NCBI GenBank assembly: GCA_001662425.1
Contig: BDDC01000327.1
Coordinates: 1 to 64,000 of the forward strand
DNA length: 64,000 nucleotides
Reading direction: 5' to 3'
Source: Chlamydomonas sphaeroides
Lineage: Eukaryota; Chlorophyta; Chlorophyceae; Chlamydomonadales; Chlamydomonadaceae
A program made the position numbers and the translations under genes. Position 1 is the stretch's first letter. Every line of letters starts with the position of its first letter. The notes under the pieces are model-generated. The model saw nothing but the letters and a program-made list of their open reading frames with translations, ran no database searches and was not told the origin of the DNA. Positions 1-13,000 of this stretch are shown here, piece after piece.

Positions 1-64
1 GCTGGGGCTGGGGCTGGGGCTGGGGCTGGGGCTGGGGCTGGGGCTGGGGCTGGGGCTGGGGCTG
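1..64. repeat. (GGGGCT)n hexanucleotide tandem repeat
   Basis: About ten perfect copies of a six-base unit run from the window edge, so the array may extend further left. The G-rich strand has regularly spaced GGGG runs and could form G-quadruplexes. It lies upstream of, or in an intron of, the giant plus-strand gene. It differs from the usual green-algal telomere unit TTTTAGGG, so I do not call it a telomere. Confidence 0.9.
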
Positions 65-421
65 CGCTCTGTCGCTGCTGTGCATGCGGGTCGTGCGCGG
101 GCGCTTCCCAGCGGCGGCGCTTCCGCGCCATGCAATAGAGATAGGAATAAAAATGGTTACGACTTGTGTAAAGCACAGGTCATTGCATTCAGGAGGGCGG
201 GCGTGTATACATGGGGCGAGCCCCACGCCTACCACCGGTGCACCAGGCTAGGTACCGCGCCAGCGCTCGTGCGCTGTGATCCGTTGCCGCGACCGGGCGC
301 TGTATGTGCGCTGCCCGTTGCTCTGCATGTCCCTCAACGGCCTGCTCTCCTTAATTGAACAACGTGGGCTCTGCACATTGCCGCCCTCCACCACCTCTCA
401 CATTCACCCTCCCCCACACAG
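65..421. other. Non-coding stretch, probably intron of the giant gene
   Basis: No exon can be supported here. The stretch holds one copy of a dispersed ~100-bp element (134-238) and ends in a pyrimidine-rich acceptor (CACACAG) directly before the first recognisable exon at 422. An earlier exon could be hidden here, but nothing matches the protein modules downstream. Confidence 0.5.
134..238 (-). mobile_element. Short interspersed element, copy 1 (SINE-like)
   Basis: This stretch aligns with copies at 4538-4619, 10144-10246 and 61210-61300. The shared core in this orientation runs from GGTTACGACT, through CATTGCATTCAGGAGGGCGG, to GGGGCGAGCCCCACGCC. The A-rich end (AATAGAGATAGGAATAAAAA) matches the CTATT-type tail of the other copies, which puts the element on the minus strand. 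No clear flanking duplication is visible for this copy. Confidence 0.7.
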
Positions 422-1094
422 GCTGGCCATCGACCTGTGCGCGCTGTCGGTTGTCACCGGCTTTGCCATCCAGGCCGCCAGGACGCCGGGGGGAGGCTGG
501 GCGCCGCTGCAGGGGGCTGTCGGCCCCGCGGAGCTGCGCCTGGGCAGCGACTCGCCGCGGCCCTGGGCCGCCGTGGTGCAGGCGGACAACATGGTGGCGT
601 GGTCATGGCCCGGCGGCGCAGCTGTTCCGGCGGGTGGCAGCTGGAACGTCACTCTGGCTGCTCCGGTGGGTAATACACACACAATATGTTTATACACATA
701 CCTAAACATAACTTATAAAGAACACTTCAGTGGTGTGCAGGCATCATGCGGCAAGCGCCCTAGGCGTTCGGTTTCTCTCTGGGCGGACAGGTCAGGATGG
801 TGTATCGTCGGCCTGGCATTCTCCACATTCTATGGGTGTGTGCTTGTTTGTCGGTGGCGTGCTGTGGTGTGATGTAACATGGTGAGATCGTGCATGCGTG
901 GCTCTCAGGCCACAATGTGTCGTACGGTCGGGTGTCGCCAACGCGCCCACCCTCGCTCCAAGCCCGCTTGCCCCACCCCTGCCCCCCCGTCCGTGCCGGC
1001 ACGTAGGTCCTGGCCCGCTGGGTGGTGCTGCAGGCCACCGCCTCCCTCCAGCTGGCCGAGCTGCAGGTCCGGCAGCGCGCGAGCACCAGCACAT
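422..1094 (+). other. F5/8C (galactose-binding) domain 1, partial, in the giant gene
   Basis: Exon 422-665 encodes LAIDLCALSVVTGFAI, the beta-strand that in domain 3 reads LAIDLGFIAVVTGFII. Exon 1007 onward encodes ARWVVLQATASLQLAELQV, matching RWFSVQAYYHSFGLSEVQV of domain 3. The N-terminal third of the domain (the GKPATASS-type strand) must lie upstream of the window. The fold is the F5/8 type C or fucolectin beta-sandwich, which usually binds fucose, galactose or related sugars. The donor of the second exon near 1094 is not certain. Nothing clearly coding was found between there and 1696. Confidence 0.6.
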
Positions 1095-4000
1095 TGTGTG
1101 TCGTCAAGTAGATTGGGTATTGTTTAAATGCAGCATAGTAAGGCAGGCAATGTGATGTGAAAATAACATACCACCTACCCGGCGGCATCATTTGATATGT
1201 TGATGCGGCTGGCCGCGTGGCAGGCGCGGCAGCGCCTGGGCAGTGGTGCTGAGCCGGGATGGTGCGAAGACTGTATTACAACGTGCATGTGTCACAATTA
1301 CGTACCAGGCGATGCAGCTGGCTTAACCGGCTGCAGGTAGCTGAGTGCGCCGAGGCCTCCACCGTACGACAGCTGTGGTCGGCATGCACGCGGGTCACGG
1401 CATATGTAGATAGCGGCCACCGGCCTGTGACGGGGCGGCCGGGAGCCCAGCCCAGCCCTCGTATCAATCTATCCTGTATCGATGATATCGACACATTGAG
1501 GTTCGCTTGAGGCGATAGAGTATTGATTTAAAGTAAGATACGACTGCTCAGGCCGCACCGCTTTATCCCCGCCAGCGCCTGACTGGGCGGCGGCCCCGCC
1601 CCCCAGCCGCAGGTCTCGGCCACGCCCCCCAACCGCCACCGATGATGCCGCCACCGATCAATGATTGATGCCGCCCCCCACGCCGCAACCGTGCAGGTGT
1701 TTGGGCAGCGGCTGGTGCCAATAGACGAGTGCCGCGACGGCAGCCACACCTGCAACCTGGAAAGGTGTGTGGGCCACACAGAGTGTGGTCTCGATCGGAA
1801 GACATCTGCTGGGCCAATGGATAGGCAGACGCCCCGACAGGCAAGCGGAGGCTCATCGTCATGTGCTGTGTGGCATGGAACCCGCGTCCATTGACTCCCT
1901 CCTGCGGACTCGATCGCTCCCGCCTCCTGCCTCCTCACTGCCGGCGTCCTGCTTGCTGACTCCCGCCTCCTAACTCCCGCCTCCCGCCCACACAGGTCTA
2001 CTTGCGTGGATACGCTGGATGCGTACATGTGTGTGTGGGAGGGGCGGGTGTGTGTTTGCGTCGATCAGTGGTGCTGTTGTGGGTGCACGCGGTACCGCAA
2101 AGCACCCTCATGTGCACCCAGCCACGTGCTCGTTTGCTGGCAAGCCTAACACGGTCATCGCTCCTCCGCCCCGCAAAGGTGCATGTGTAAGCCTGGCTTC
2201 TACCAGGCTGACGCCTACAATTGCTATGATGGGTAAGCATGTACCTACTCAGTTGCACATCAGCGGTCACGTCTATGGATACTAAGTATATTTTATACCA
2301 TGTATCTTCATGTCTGTGTACGGCGATAAGTAAGTGGGCCAGGTAACGAAAGAATGACGACACCTCTCGCTCGCAGGTGCCTGGACCCCCCAACACCTCC
2401 ATGCGGCGCCCGGTCTCGTTGCACGAGCTTGTCCGGCCCCGGCCCCGCATTTGCCTGCCAGTGCGTGTCATCTGCCTACAACCAGAGCCTTGGGGACTGC
2501 CCGCCGGGTAAGCTTGTTTGGGGTCCCAGCCGCCATGCCACGAATGTGGATGGTGAGCATCGCATCATTCACACAGGGCTGGGTCTAGACGACTGGGTGG
2601 GTGCTGCAACGGCTTGCCTGCCTGCCTACTTGCAGCCAACCATGCGAAGCAGACACTGCAGTCGTGCGTGAGGCTATGATAATCTGCTGACGCAAGTGCA
2701 ACCCACGCAAGCATGCGCGTTGAAGTTGTGCTTCCTCCCCCCCTTTCACCATGACCCAAGCAGCAGCAAAGCACATTTGGGACACCTCACCTTTCAGTCC
2801 TGCATCTGACCTGCCGGCCTCTTTACTATCCCTCCCATTCACCCTCAATACTCACAAGCAAAGGACCCCGCTCGTACACACATGTGTGTGTGCCTTCACA
2901 TCCAGTTGTCCGCTGTGATGAGGCCAGCCTGTTTGTGTCCATTGCGTGTGTTGCTCTTGCTGAATGGGCACACAGCGCCCTGCTCACGGCCCGCCGACTG
3001 GTGCCTTGCACTGGGCCGCTGGGTGGAGACAGTGGATTGCGATGGAGATGGCCTACAGGTGAAGACTCGTAGATTCACTTAATTCTTCATTTCATGTTAA
3101 TTATCAATTCACTTCTTATCTCATTTCTCAATTCATTGTTTGATTCATTTCATTTTATTTCGTTTCATTTCAATTTGATATTATATCACTCATCGTGGCC
3201 AGCGTGCAGGTGGCCGAGTCACCATTTACTTACTAGCTTTCTTATTTGCACTTCTGCCGGGCTGCAGGATCTGGTGTGCCTAGGATCGCTCTTCTACGTC
3301 AACCAGGATTTGGAAACACGGCGCTATGATGCGCTGCTGTCCTCTCGCGGCTGCTGGCCCGAGGCCACCAGCAATGCAACGGGCTACCAGCTGCCAAGGA
3401 GCAGCTGCCTTCCGCGATGGGGTGAGCAGCAGCCAAGGCTGCCCTTACGTACTATCAAGCAGCCTCATGCGCTGCTGGACTGAAAACGTATGATATCAAT
3501 ATTACAATGGGGTACAGGGTGGGTTGGGGGCTTCCGCCATCCTGCCTACTCTACCTCCTTGAAGCACGGCGAGGCAAGTTCGCTGTACCTCTACCTCTAT
3601 TTTAAACATCACGATACTATGATGATTAAGTAGTCGAGGGGGCATGAGGATTGCCACACAACAGGTGAATAGGCACGCCGCGCTAGCTAGAGCACGCACT
3701 GCCAACAAGCTGCCATGCCTGCTGAACCCAGCCAGTGTGGCTCCGACTGCTCATACACAGGCTGCGGCTCGCTGGCGGGCTACCACGCCCTGACGGACTG
3801 GGACACGGCGTGAGTAGCCGGTTGTTTGGGGGTCATTCGTGCGCACTGCTGCCATGGCGCCCTGCCTATGAACTGGCACGCATCCGCGATTGCCTCTAAA
3901 GCCCTGTCCTATACAAGCCCTGCTGTGTTCCAGTGTTAGGTAGAACAGAACCTGTGCTGTGTGTCTGTGGGAAGTGCAGTAGTGCTTCGGAGCCCGGCGC

Positions 4001-7000
4001 CTCACAAAGCATATTGATTGACCCAAGCCGACCGACATAAGAAGCTCATGCGTGGGTCTTGTTGGGCAACCACACGCGGGTTGCGGCGGGGTGTGCAGAT
4101 CGATGTCAGCACCGTTGATCCCGCCCCCCTGCAGGGACACCCGGAGCCTTGCACTCAACCAAACCGATGGCGTTAAGTGCAGCACCTACCCCGAGTGCAG
4201 GTATTCATGCGCAAATTGTCCACCTCCAGAAGCCATTATAGGTATGCATACGCTGCTGTCACACGACCGCCCAAGCATCACAGCAGAAGCATACCGGTAT
4301 TTGAATCAGTGTTGTTTGTGGTAATTGAGCAGTATGATGCGTACAGTGCAGTAGCAGCAGTGCCGTAACTACAGGGTGGAATGCAGGTACATGTGATACG
4401 AGTAGTGATCAACGTGGTGAAGTGTGCTGCATCCTACACACAGGCCCCGAGCTCAGGCTGTGGTCGGCGACCACCCTGGCCACGCCAAGCCCCTGGCCAC
4501 ACTCCCCCTGCTGCCTGCCCACTGCAACCTCAGCTAAATATGGTTATGACGCATTCAACACACATGTTGTTGCATTCAGGAGGGCAGGCGTGTATGGGGA
4601 GACCCCGCGCCTACCACCAGCACTACAGCCTGGCTGCGCGCGCCCTGCTGCCCCCCCCAACCCCTCCATGCTCCCCCAGGGGCATAAGCAGTCCCGTGGG
4701 TCTGGCCGGCAGTCTGGTGTTCCCTCAGGGCGCGAGCTCTGCCCGGGTCAATGCCAGCCAGCTTGCGCAGGCGCCAGGCATGTGCCTGTGGAAGAAGGTG
4801 CCTCGGGGTGAGTGGCGCTCGCTCGTGCGCTGCGTGGCTGGCTGGGGCCCATGACAAGATGCATAGCCCGAGCATGTATCTACACCCTCCATATATATCT
4901 ACGTGTCGCAGTGTACATGTGTCTACACCTGCATGTCGATGTTGATGTTGTCATTTGTGTTCGTCAAATGTTCGTTTTATGTTCCATGCATGATTGTATG
5001 CATATCGCGTGATGCAACACACACACATGTACATATGCATGTTTATATACATTCGTATGTGTCTATATAAAGCCGCACGAGTGTGTCTGCTCACCGCACC
5101 CACCTGCCCCGCACCTGCTGCGGCCCTCCTGTGGCCCCCTGCCAGCTTGTCCGCCAACACCGGGCTACACCACATACGCTGAAGTTACAGTCGTGTGAGT
5201 AGTCCACACTTGGTAACATGCCTCATCAAACATACGTGTATCTAATATTACTGCCATGCTGCTGAAGTGGCTGTCGTGCGGCTTAAGCCACCGTATGCCA
5301 ATAGTGTGTATGTGGGGCTCTGGCCATATCCACCCCTGCCTGCACGCTAGCATACCATGGGTCCGGGGCTGCCGTGCACACGTCATATGAAGCTCACCAC
5401 CACACCTATTCGTATCCCCGTGCGCCCTCCCCTGCGATGCGTGCGGCGACCCACGCCACACAACGTGCAGCGGCGACATGCAGCGGAGCTACTCGGGACC
5501 CTCCTCAGCCTGGGCGGCGTGCGACCGCAACACCACAGTACGATATAATAGATAGCTAGAACGGGGGGGGCATGCACATGTGCTCTTGTGCTGTGATGGG
5601 GTTGTGCGTGGTGTGGTGTGCAGTGTTCGGATCGGTGCGCATGATTGGTGATTCGACAGCAGCATATATGACTGTATGTGGGCCATCGATGCGAGCCTTG
5701 CACGCTGCCTCCGTCTTGTCCGTCCCGGCCCCCACAATTTAAAACCCGCGCGACCCACACGTTTCCCCAACCTTTCCTGGCCGCCGCCGCTCCCATACTC
5801 CCGCCCATCTCCCCCTACTATCCCCAGTGCGCTGGCTTCACGGCCGACGGCTGGCTGCACACTCAGGCCGGGCCCCTGGCGCTGGTGATCGGAGCGGTGC
5901 CGGAAGACCCCCCGTGTTTCTATGCCAAGAACAAACGTGGTGAGCCATGGCAGCTGATGGATGTAGCATGTGCGTCTTATTCTTTCTTTACATGTGTACA
6001 TTATGTGGCACATAGCTACGCATAACACATACAAGACGCACATGGTGTGGGCTGTCCACCACACGCACGGGTGCCGTGACGTGAGCTAGCATCCGCGCAT
6101 GTCTCCCCGGCTGGCACTGGTGCTTACAATTGGGCTCAAGCACTTGGCTGGTGTCGCATGGATCCGCATTTAGCAACCAGCTGCTGACAGTGAGCGTGTG
6201 TGTGGGTGAACCTGTGTGCGTTCGCATGCTGCGTGTGCGCCCGCTGCATGCAGCCACGTGCCGCGCGCCCGCCAACTGGTGCACGGCGATGGGGGCTACG
6301 ACTGAGGCGCTTTACTGCGACGCAGACGACGTCAGGTGGGGTACAGACTCCATTGATGTAGCATGCTGTATGCTATGTTTTAAAGAGTCGTACAGACGAA
6401 AAGTAATAGTTAAATGTCTATATTGTAAAGCGACAGCATTGCATGCCCTCGCTCCTGCCAAGCTGTCTGCATGTACGTAATTCAGGATTGGCAGGATGCA
6501 ACCAAGCTGCCTGCTGCGGAATGTGCAGAGCCAGTTTGTGTGATCACGAGCGCTGTATGTGCCGCCCTCGCATTCTACTAATCGACGAAGTTGATAGTGT
6601 CCATTGAGCCGCCGTATCGTTGATGTAGCAATAATATGAACAATACGAACGTACGCGGGCTGGCTCCGTCTCTGGCGGCCCTCCGTCCCTGCAGGGACCT
6701 GGTCTGCACCGATGCCATGCCAGCGGCAACCGGGCAGCCCTTGCTCGCTAATCCGACGTGCCTCAATCTCATCAATAATCGTATCTTTACATTTCGGCTC
6801 GATGGACTGTATCAACGAAGATACATGGGCTGCCCTCCCCGCAGGGACCTGGTGTGCACCGACTCCATCGGCAACCGGGCCGTCGCCCTGTCGAGCTACG
6901 GCTGCAACAGCACACTCACTCCCAGCGGCGCCTGGCCCGCTGCCGACCGCGGACTGTGCCCAGTCAAGTGGCCAGGTGCAGCATCAATCCCATTAGCCCA

Positions 7001-10000
7001 TTACATTCAAAACTACCTTTCATAACTACCCTCGATATCGTGCATGCCCCGGTTGCACGAATGCCCTCCCTCCCCTTGCAAGTGCAACAACTCCCATCCC
7101 ATGCCCACTGCCTCTGGCCCCACGCCAGACGCCCCCCGGCTCATCTCTCACTTCAAGCCGGCCATCGCCTCCTCCAACTATGCGACCAGCTCTGGACTGG
7201 TGGCCATCGCACCACTCAACTCCAGCATGATATGGAGCCCCTCTCGAGCCAACAACGGCTTCACCGGCGACACGGCCCCTGGCTACCCGGACCTGGTGCA
7301 GACCGCCAAGGGTGAGGTCTCAAGCCAAAAGCAGTATAATGATATACACAGTAAAATTTTGTATTTACGTACGTATAAAAGAAGACCACGCACCAAAGGC
7401 AGGGCCTGGAGCCTCCGAACGCAGTTGCCGTGGTGCAGCTAGCAGCAGTTGGGGCAGAGCCGGCCGGCGGTGCTGGCTGCGGCACTCCATGGCCCTCAGC
7501 CCTTCCTTATCCCCAACCTCCTTGCCCCACCCGCATCCGATACATGGATGGGCGGATGGCGTTGGCGCCGCTGCAACACAGGCGACCGCGAGCCGTACAT
7601 CCAGGCAAGCCGCATGTAGATATGTGTACATTTGATGTCTATACTGTATATTAATGTGCACATACCAGTACACGATCACGTAATCATGCAGAATGCGAGG
7701 TTTTCTTGCGGGCGAGCCGGCAGCAGCTGCATGCGGCGGTAGCCGCGACGTGCTGTAAGCATGCAATCAGCTGTCTGCTGCCATACGTGTGAGGTTTGCA
7801 TGGCCTGCAGTATATGAGTGCCCACCCCTGTGGAGCGAACGCACATGCAGCAGCGGCGCAGACAGCTGCTGACACAACACAAACTAGGCTTTCATAGCAT
7901 ATCTAGTCACCCGCCGCCGCTGCTGCAACTGCCGGGGGTTTTCCACATGCCAACCTGGGGCCGCCACGCTGGGTGACACAAACTATAGATTCATTCAGGG
8001 ATTTTTACGTAGTGCTACCGTATCAATCATCATACCTGTATATATCTGGCCTTCTCTTCGCAGATCGACCTGGGCGCACTGCACTGGGTCACGCGCATCG
8101 TGATTGCAAACCGCAAGGACTGCTGCTGGAGCCGCCTAATGTTTGCGGTACGGCTAGGCGGTGTGGGGCGTGCAAGCAAGGCCGTGTGGCTGCATTTCCC
8201 GTGATTAATTGAAGTAACGATCGCCGCCAACCTAGTAATTATCCGCTGTGTCGAACTACTGCCCCAACTCGCATGCTTGCACACGTGCCGCAGGAGCTGC
8301 GCGTGGGCAACGCCTCCGCCTGGGCCAACGGCCTTAACGTGGACATCAACGCCCTGGTGTGGCTGCAGCCAAGGGGGTGCGTTGACTGCAGTGCAGCCCT
8401 CATGCGCCGATTGTAGTGTGTGTACGAATATCTTACTATGTACAAGCATGCATACACTGTGCGTGTATGCATGCATGCACGCAAGGCCAGGCGTGCAAAG
8501 CCGCAAGACTGCTAATGCCAAACGAAATGGCGAGACCTGGCTTGCATTATCCCAGTCACCTATCAAGCAAGCAAGGGACAGGGCGTGTATAGGGCTGCGG
8601 CCGCCCTGTTGCCCTACCTACCTCAACGTCACTGCGTGTCAAGCCCGCTGTACCACATCAGGAGGGGTTCTGTTTTACTTCACAATCCAAACACAGCCAC
8701 ATCAGAATGACGGCATGCATTGTGGAACCAATGCATGGCCTTGTTCGTTGCTGCCCATGTGTCACAGTTACACAGCGAGCGACCCGCCAAGGATCGACGT
8801 ACTGCTGCCGAGCGCCGTACTGGGCAGGTGCGTACCTGCCACTGGCGGTATGTGCGGCCGGTGGCTTGCATGGGTGCGTGCAGCGTAGGCCCACGCTGCG
8901 TCGCTGTTCATGATATGTACAGCTGTACATGACCCATCATCACCATGATGAAGGATACCGGATACGGATACCTATGCAATCCTGCGCACCCAACTAGCTA
9001 ACCAACCCCAGCAGACACGTGTGTGCACCCGTGGTGCGATTTGATGGAAGGGACACGATCGCAACTGAGCCTGCTGGCCGCTGCTCGCACGGTGCTGCAG
9101 GTACGCCTCGCTGCGTAACAAGAACGCGGGCGACTACGCGGCCAACCCCGCGGGCGAGGGCTACCTGCTGAGCATCCAGGAGCTCGAGGTGTACGGCTAC
9201 CCGCACGGTGCGGAGCAGGGCGCGCATACGTGACAGGACATGCTACGATTTACATATCCCACTATGCAAAGTACAGGCATGCATTCAATCATCATGTACT
9301 GGGCAGCTGACAGTCACGCAAGTGCGGCCGTGTCCGTACAACCGACACCACCAACTTCCTGCTGCCTGTGGGCCCTCTGTACTCGTCCCAAGCAGACACG
9401 CTTGGCCCGGCACGCATCCACACCTGCTTGCTAGCTTGCAATTAGGAAGGCATGCGCCTCCCGCATCACACTCACCCCACCTCGCCTCCACCCCACCCCA
9501 CGCAGCGCCCTCGCTCTACCTGGACATCACCACCAACCTGGCCATGGGCAAGGCAAGCGCACTCGCTTGTCAGCAATAATACACGAACCATAATTAAGTC
9601 CCTCCAGTAACGCCAGTAACGCCAGCAACGCCAGCTCCCGCTCAGGCTTCCCTTGCCAGTGGGCCTTGTATGCCACGTACGCCACCCGCCTGTCCCTCCC
9701 CCCGACAGACCGTCACCGCGTCCTCCGCCGCTGTCCACCCCAGCATCCCCGACGGCTACCACCCCCGCCTCGCCGTGGATGGGACGGCGGCGCTCTACAG
9801 CACCTGGCAGGCGTCACCATGTGAGCAGATAGGGCAGGCACTGCCTGCTTCCAACAAAACAGCCCCAATGATCCCAACCTATCTACACACCCTACTCACC
9901 AAGCCCCACCGGTTGCTAGCTCCTTACCAACATGACAAGCAATCCCCGCCACATGGAAACAAACATCTATCCGCCCCCCGTAGCGGACACCAACAAGCCA

Positions 10001-13000
10001 CTGCTAGCCATCGACCTGGGCTTCATCGCGGTCGTCACCGGCTTCATCATCTACCCTCGCTTTGACAGTGAGCAGTCACTCACGCAGCGCTGTCCTGGAC
10101 TCGGCCGGTACTAGCCCAGGGGCCTCCGCCGGTACTAGCCCAGTCGGTGGTGGGCGTGGGGTCTCCCTATACACGCCCGCCCTCCTAATGTAATGACACG
10201 TGTTACACACGAGTCGTAACCATCTCTATTATCTCTATTTCTATGTCGCCGGTACTAGCCCAGCGGCCCCCGCCGCGGGCCATGAATCCCGCTGGCCTTC
10301 CGTCCCAGCCGCCGATACGCGCAGATGGCTGGCCAGGGCCCCTCCGTGGCAAGCCCCATCGCGCTAGCTGCTGGCTCTATGTTCCTGCGCCCCCATGGCC
10401 CCATGGCCCCATGGCCTGCTCCCACCCAACCCCCGCCCCCAACCCACCCAACCCCCGCGCCCCGCAGCCGGCGGCTGGCAGCCCGTGCCGCGGCTGTCGG
10501 TGCGGCTGGGCAACGCCAGCTTGCTGTTGCCATCGGCCGATGTGACGCCGCTTGAGCTGCAGTACGTGACCAGCCTGCTGTGGAGCCACAACACCTCGGA
10601 CTCGGCCTACCCAACGGCGCCGCTGCGGGTGGACCTGGCCAAGCCGGCCTACGGGAGGTGCGTTGGGTTGCCTGGCATATATAGGCGCAGCAGGCCAAAG
10701 GCAGCACGCATGGTGTGCTGTGATGTGCAGTGCTTACACACCGGCATGGCTGCGGTGCATGGCTGGGCGTGTACGGCATCACACACGATGCGCTGTACGC
10801 ATGTGTGCTGGCATGCATTGCCGTGCAATACTGGCATGAATGGCAGCACGCTGCTGCGCTTGCGCGTTGCGCGGCGCAGCGTCTATCAGGTTTATGTTGA
10901 TGTGTGTGTGTGTGTGGTGGGGGTGTCTAATGGAAGAAATGATAATCAGTCCCCGAAATGACTCGTCGTTAACCACGCACGGTGCCGCCCTAGTGTCGCC
11001 TTGAGTTGCAGTGAGGCTATTCATAGAATCCGGTTGTAAGATCGCAGAAAGCACGTGTTAATGTCCAATCGGCCTGGACGGACTGGCGCATGGGGAGGGC
11101 AGGGTGGAACTCGTCAGGGAAGAGAGATTGAGAGAAAAAAAGGGAGAGCAGAGCGCGGGTGCAATCAATTGTCGCCACCCAAATTGGTCAATCTGTCTAC
11201 CGGCATATATTTATACATGCATAGACTCCTATATACATGTTATATTGGTGTGCATGTGGTGGTGATTGCCTCGATCGCATGTCGTCCACGCCGGTCGTGC
11301 TGCCCTCCTTCCCTTCCCGCCTCAGGTGGTTCTCGGTGCAGGCCTACTACCATTCATTTGGGCTGTCAGAGGTGCAGGTGCTCGGCTGGCCGGCGGGTGA
11401 GCAGGTCGTGCAGTTGTATAAAATAAAACCAAGCTAATGTTATGCGATGTAGTGTACCTAATGTTGTATTATGGTGGCGGGCCAGCAGAGCGGTGACAGT
11501 GACTAGGTACAACAGCATGGCTGCTGAGGGAGTCCTCAGAACGATCAAACGCAGGGGTCTGCGTCCCGCCGGCGGGCCGACCGGTTTGTCTGCGGACACA
11601 CCTAACGGCTGTTGTGCGGGTGCCTGGCATGACAATGAAGGGCGTCGTAGCGGCACCGCCTCCTGCTGGGGCATCGATCTGGCCCCCAGTGCTTGCTTGG
11701 AGCCGCCGCCATTGTCCGTTAAGAGCCCCCTGACTTTCGACGCTTGTTTGTCGTCTTCTGATCGCAGTCACCGACTGTCCGGCCATCCCAGGGTACATAG
11801 CCTCGGTGCGTACATTTGTTATTGTAGCAGTCCATGTATCTACGAGAGCGTTGGTTTCTGTCAGACTTCGTTTGCTTGTGCGACCAGTTATTGAAATCAA
11901 TGTTTAAAATCTGCACCCAATCAACTTTTAGCAGATGCTTGCGGGCTGGCCTGCTAGTTCCCGCATGCCTGCACTGTCCACATATGCATATCTAGCTATT
12001 CATCGTGCATTATAAAATTATGTGTGTTGCCTGCTGATGTCTTGTTGCAGGTCGATGCGGATTGGCCAGCAGACGCCGAACTCAACGGCACAGTGCTCGT
12101 GACCAATCCCGCTGAGGCGTGCAACGCTCGGGTACGGTTCTCAACAGTCGCAAAATGTCGCACTGCGCAGCTTGCCGTGGTGTATCAGACTACACGCATG
12201 CTACTCCAGCTATGCATACATGCGAGCATCACAGCGCCCGCCAGCAGCAAAGCAGCAACCATGAACGCAACAACCACCAAAGCGTAGCGCGCGTGCGGCC
12301 AGCACGTCCTGATCATTGTGAACCATTGCTCTTTATATTACCGCAGCCCGACTGCGGCGGTTTCAACCTGGGCATCTTCGGCCGCTACAGCACCGGCCGC
12401 CTGAAGCGGACTATGCCATTCAACACTCCCACCGTCCGTGCGTTTGGCGTCTGCCTCTACATCCGCTGGGGTAAGGAGCGCCAGTGCCATCCACCCGTGT
12501 TACTACCTGCATGTAGAGCTGCTGGCAGTCTCGTCAGCAGCCGGGCGGAGTTCATGGAAAGTAAATGACCCATCGACGTCTAGAGAACGCGCACTACCGA
12601 CACATCTTGGCAACGCAACTCATCCCAAGGCACGACTAGCCTCCACAGCTGGCATGCAGCTCGTGCGGGGATCAGCGGACCAGCAGCAGCCTGCCTGCGC
12701 ACACCACTCCTGCCTTGCCTGTCACATGTTTGCTAGCCGTCGCGGCAGCAGGCCTGCCTCTACCAAATTTACCCGCCCCAACCGCTGGCGCTTGCGTACA
12801 TCGCAATCGCGGTGCCATCATCGTGCGATGCCATTGCGCACTGCCAACTAGCTAACGGCCGGACCGCAAGCCTGGCCTAGCCTTGTACCGCCGCATGCAG
12901 TGCACACCTACCGCAGCAGGCCGCCACCCGCCCGCCATGCAACCCGCGACGGCGCCCCATGATGCCGCCGCCTGCTGCACGCGCCATCAAACACGCGCCG

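Larger units (their letters stand above)
9506..11396 (+). other. F5/8C (fucolectin-like) domain 3
   Basis: Exons 9506-9552, 9709-9820, 9984-10067, 10468-10657 and 11326-11396 join in phase. They encode NLAMGK|TVTASSAAVHPS, LAVDGTAALYSTWQASP, PLLAIDLGFIAVVTGFIIYP, a beta-rich centre (RLSVRLGNAS) and RWFSVQAYYHSFGLSEVQVL. NLAxGKxxTASS, AVDG and IDLG are diagnostic of discoidin/F5/8C lectin folds. The first intron is GC-AG (GGCAAG|GCAAGC). The third intron contains SINE-like copy 3. Confidence 0.75.

Noticed and set aside
1..64. Telomere or subtelomeric array
   Set aside because: The unit GGGGCT is not a known green-algal telomere repeat, and the array is only 64 bases within the window.
2906..3058. 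Alternative exon start reading VRCDEASLFVSIACVALAEW
   Set aside because: That frame cannot join DLVC in the next exon, while an acceptor at 2975 gives RPADWC...DCDGDG and matches two other copies of the module.
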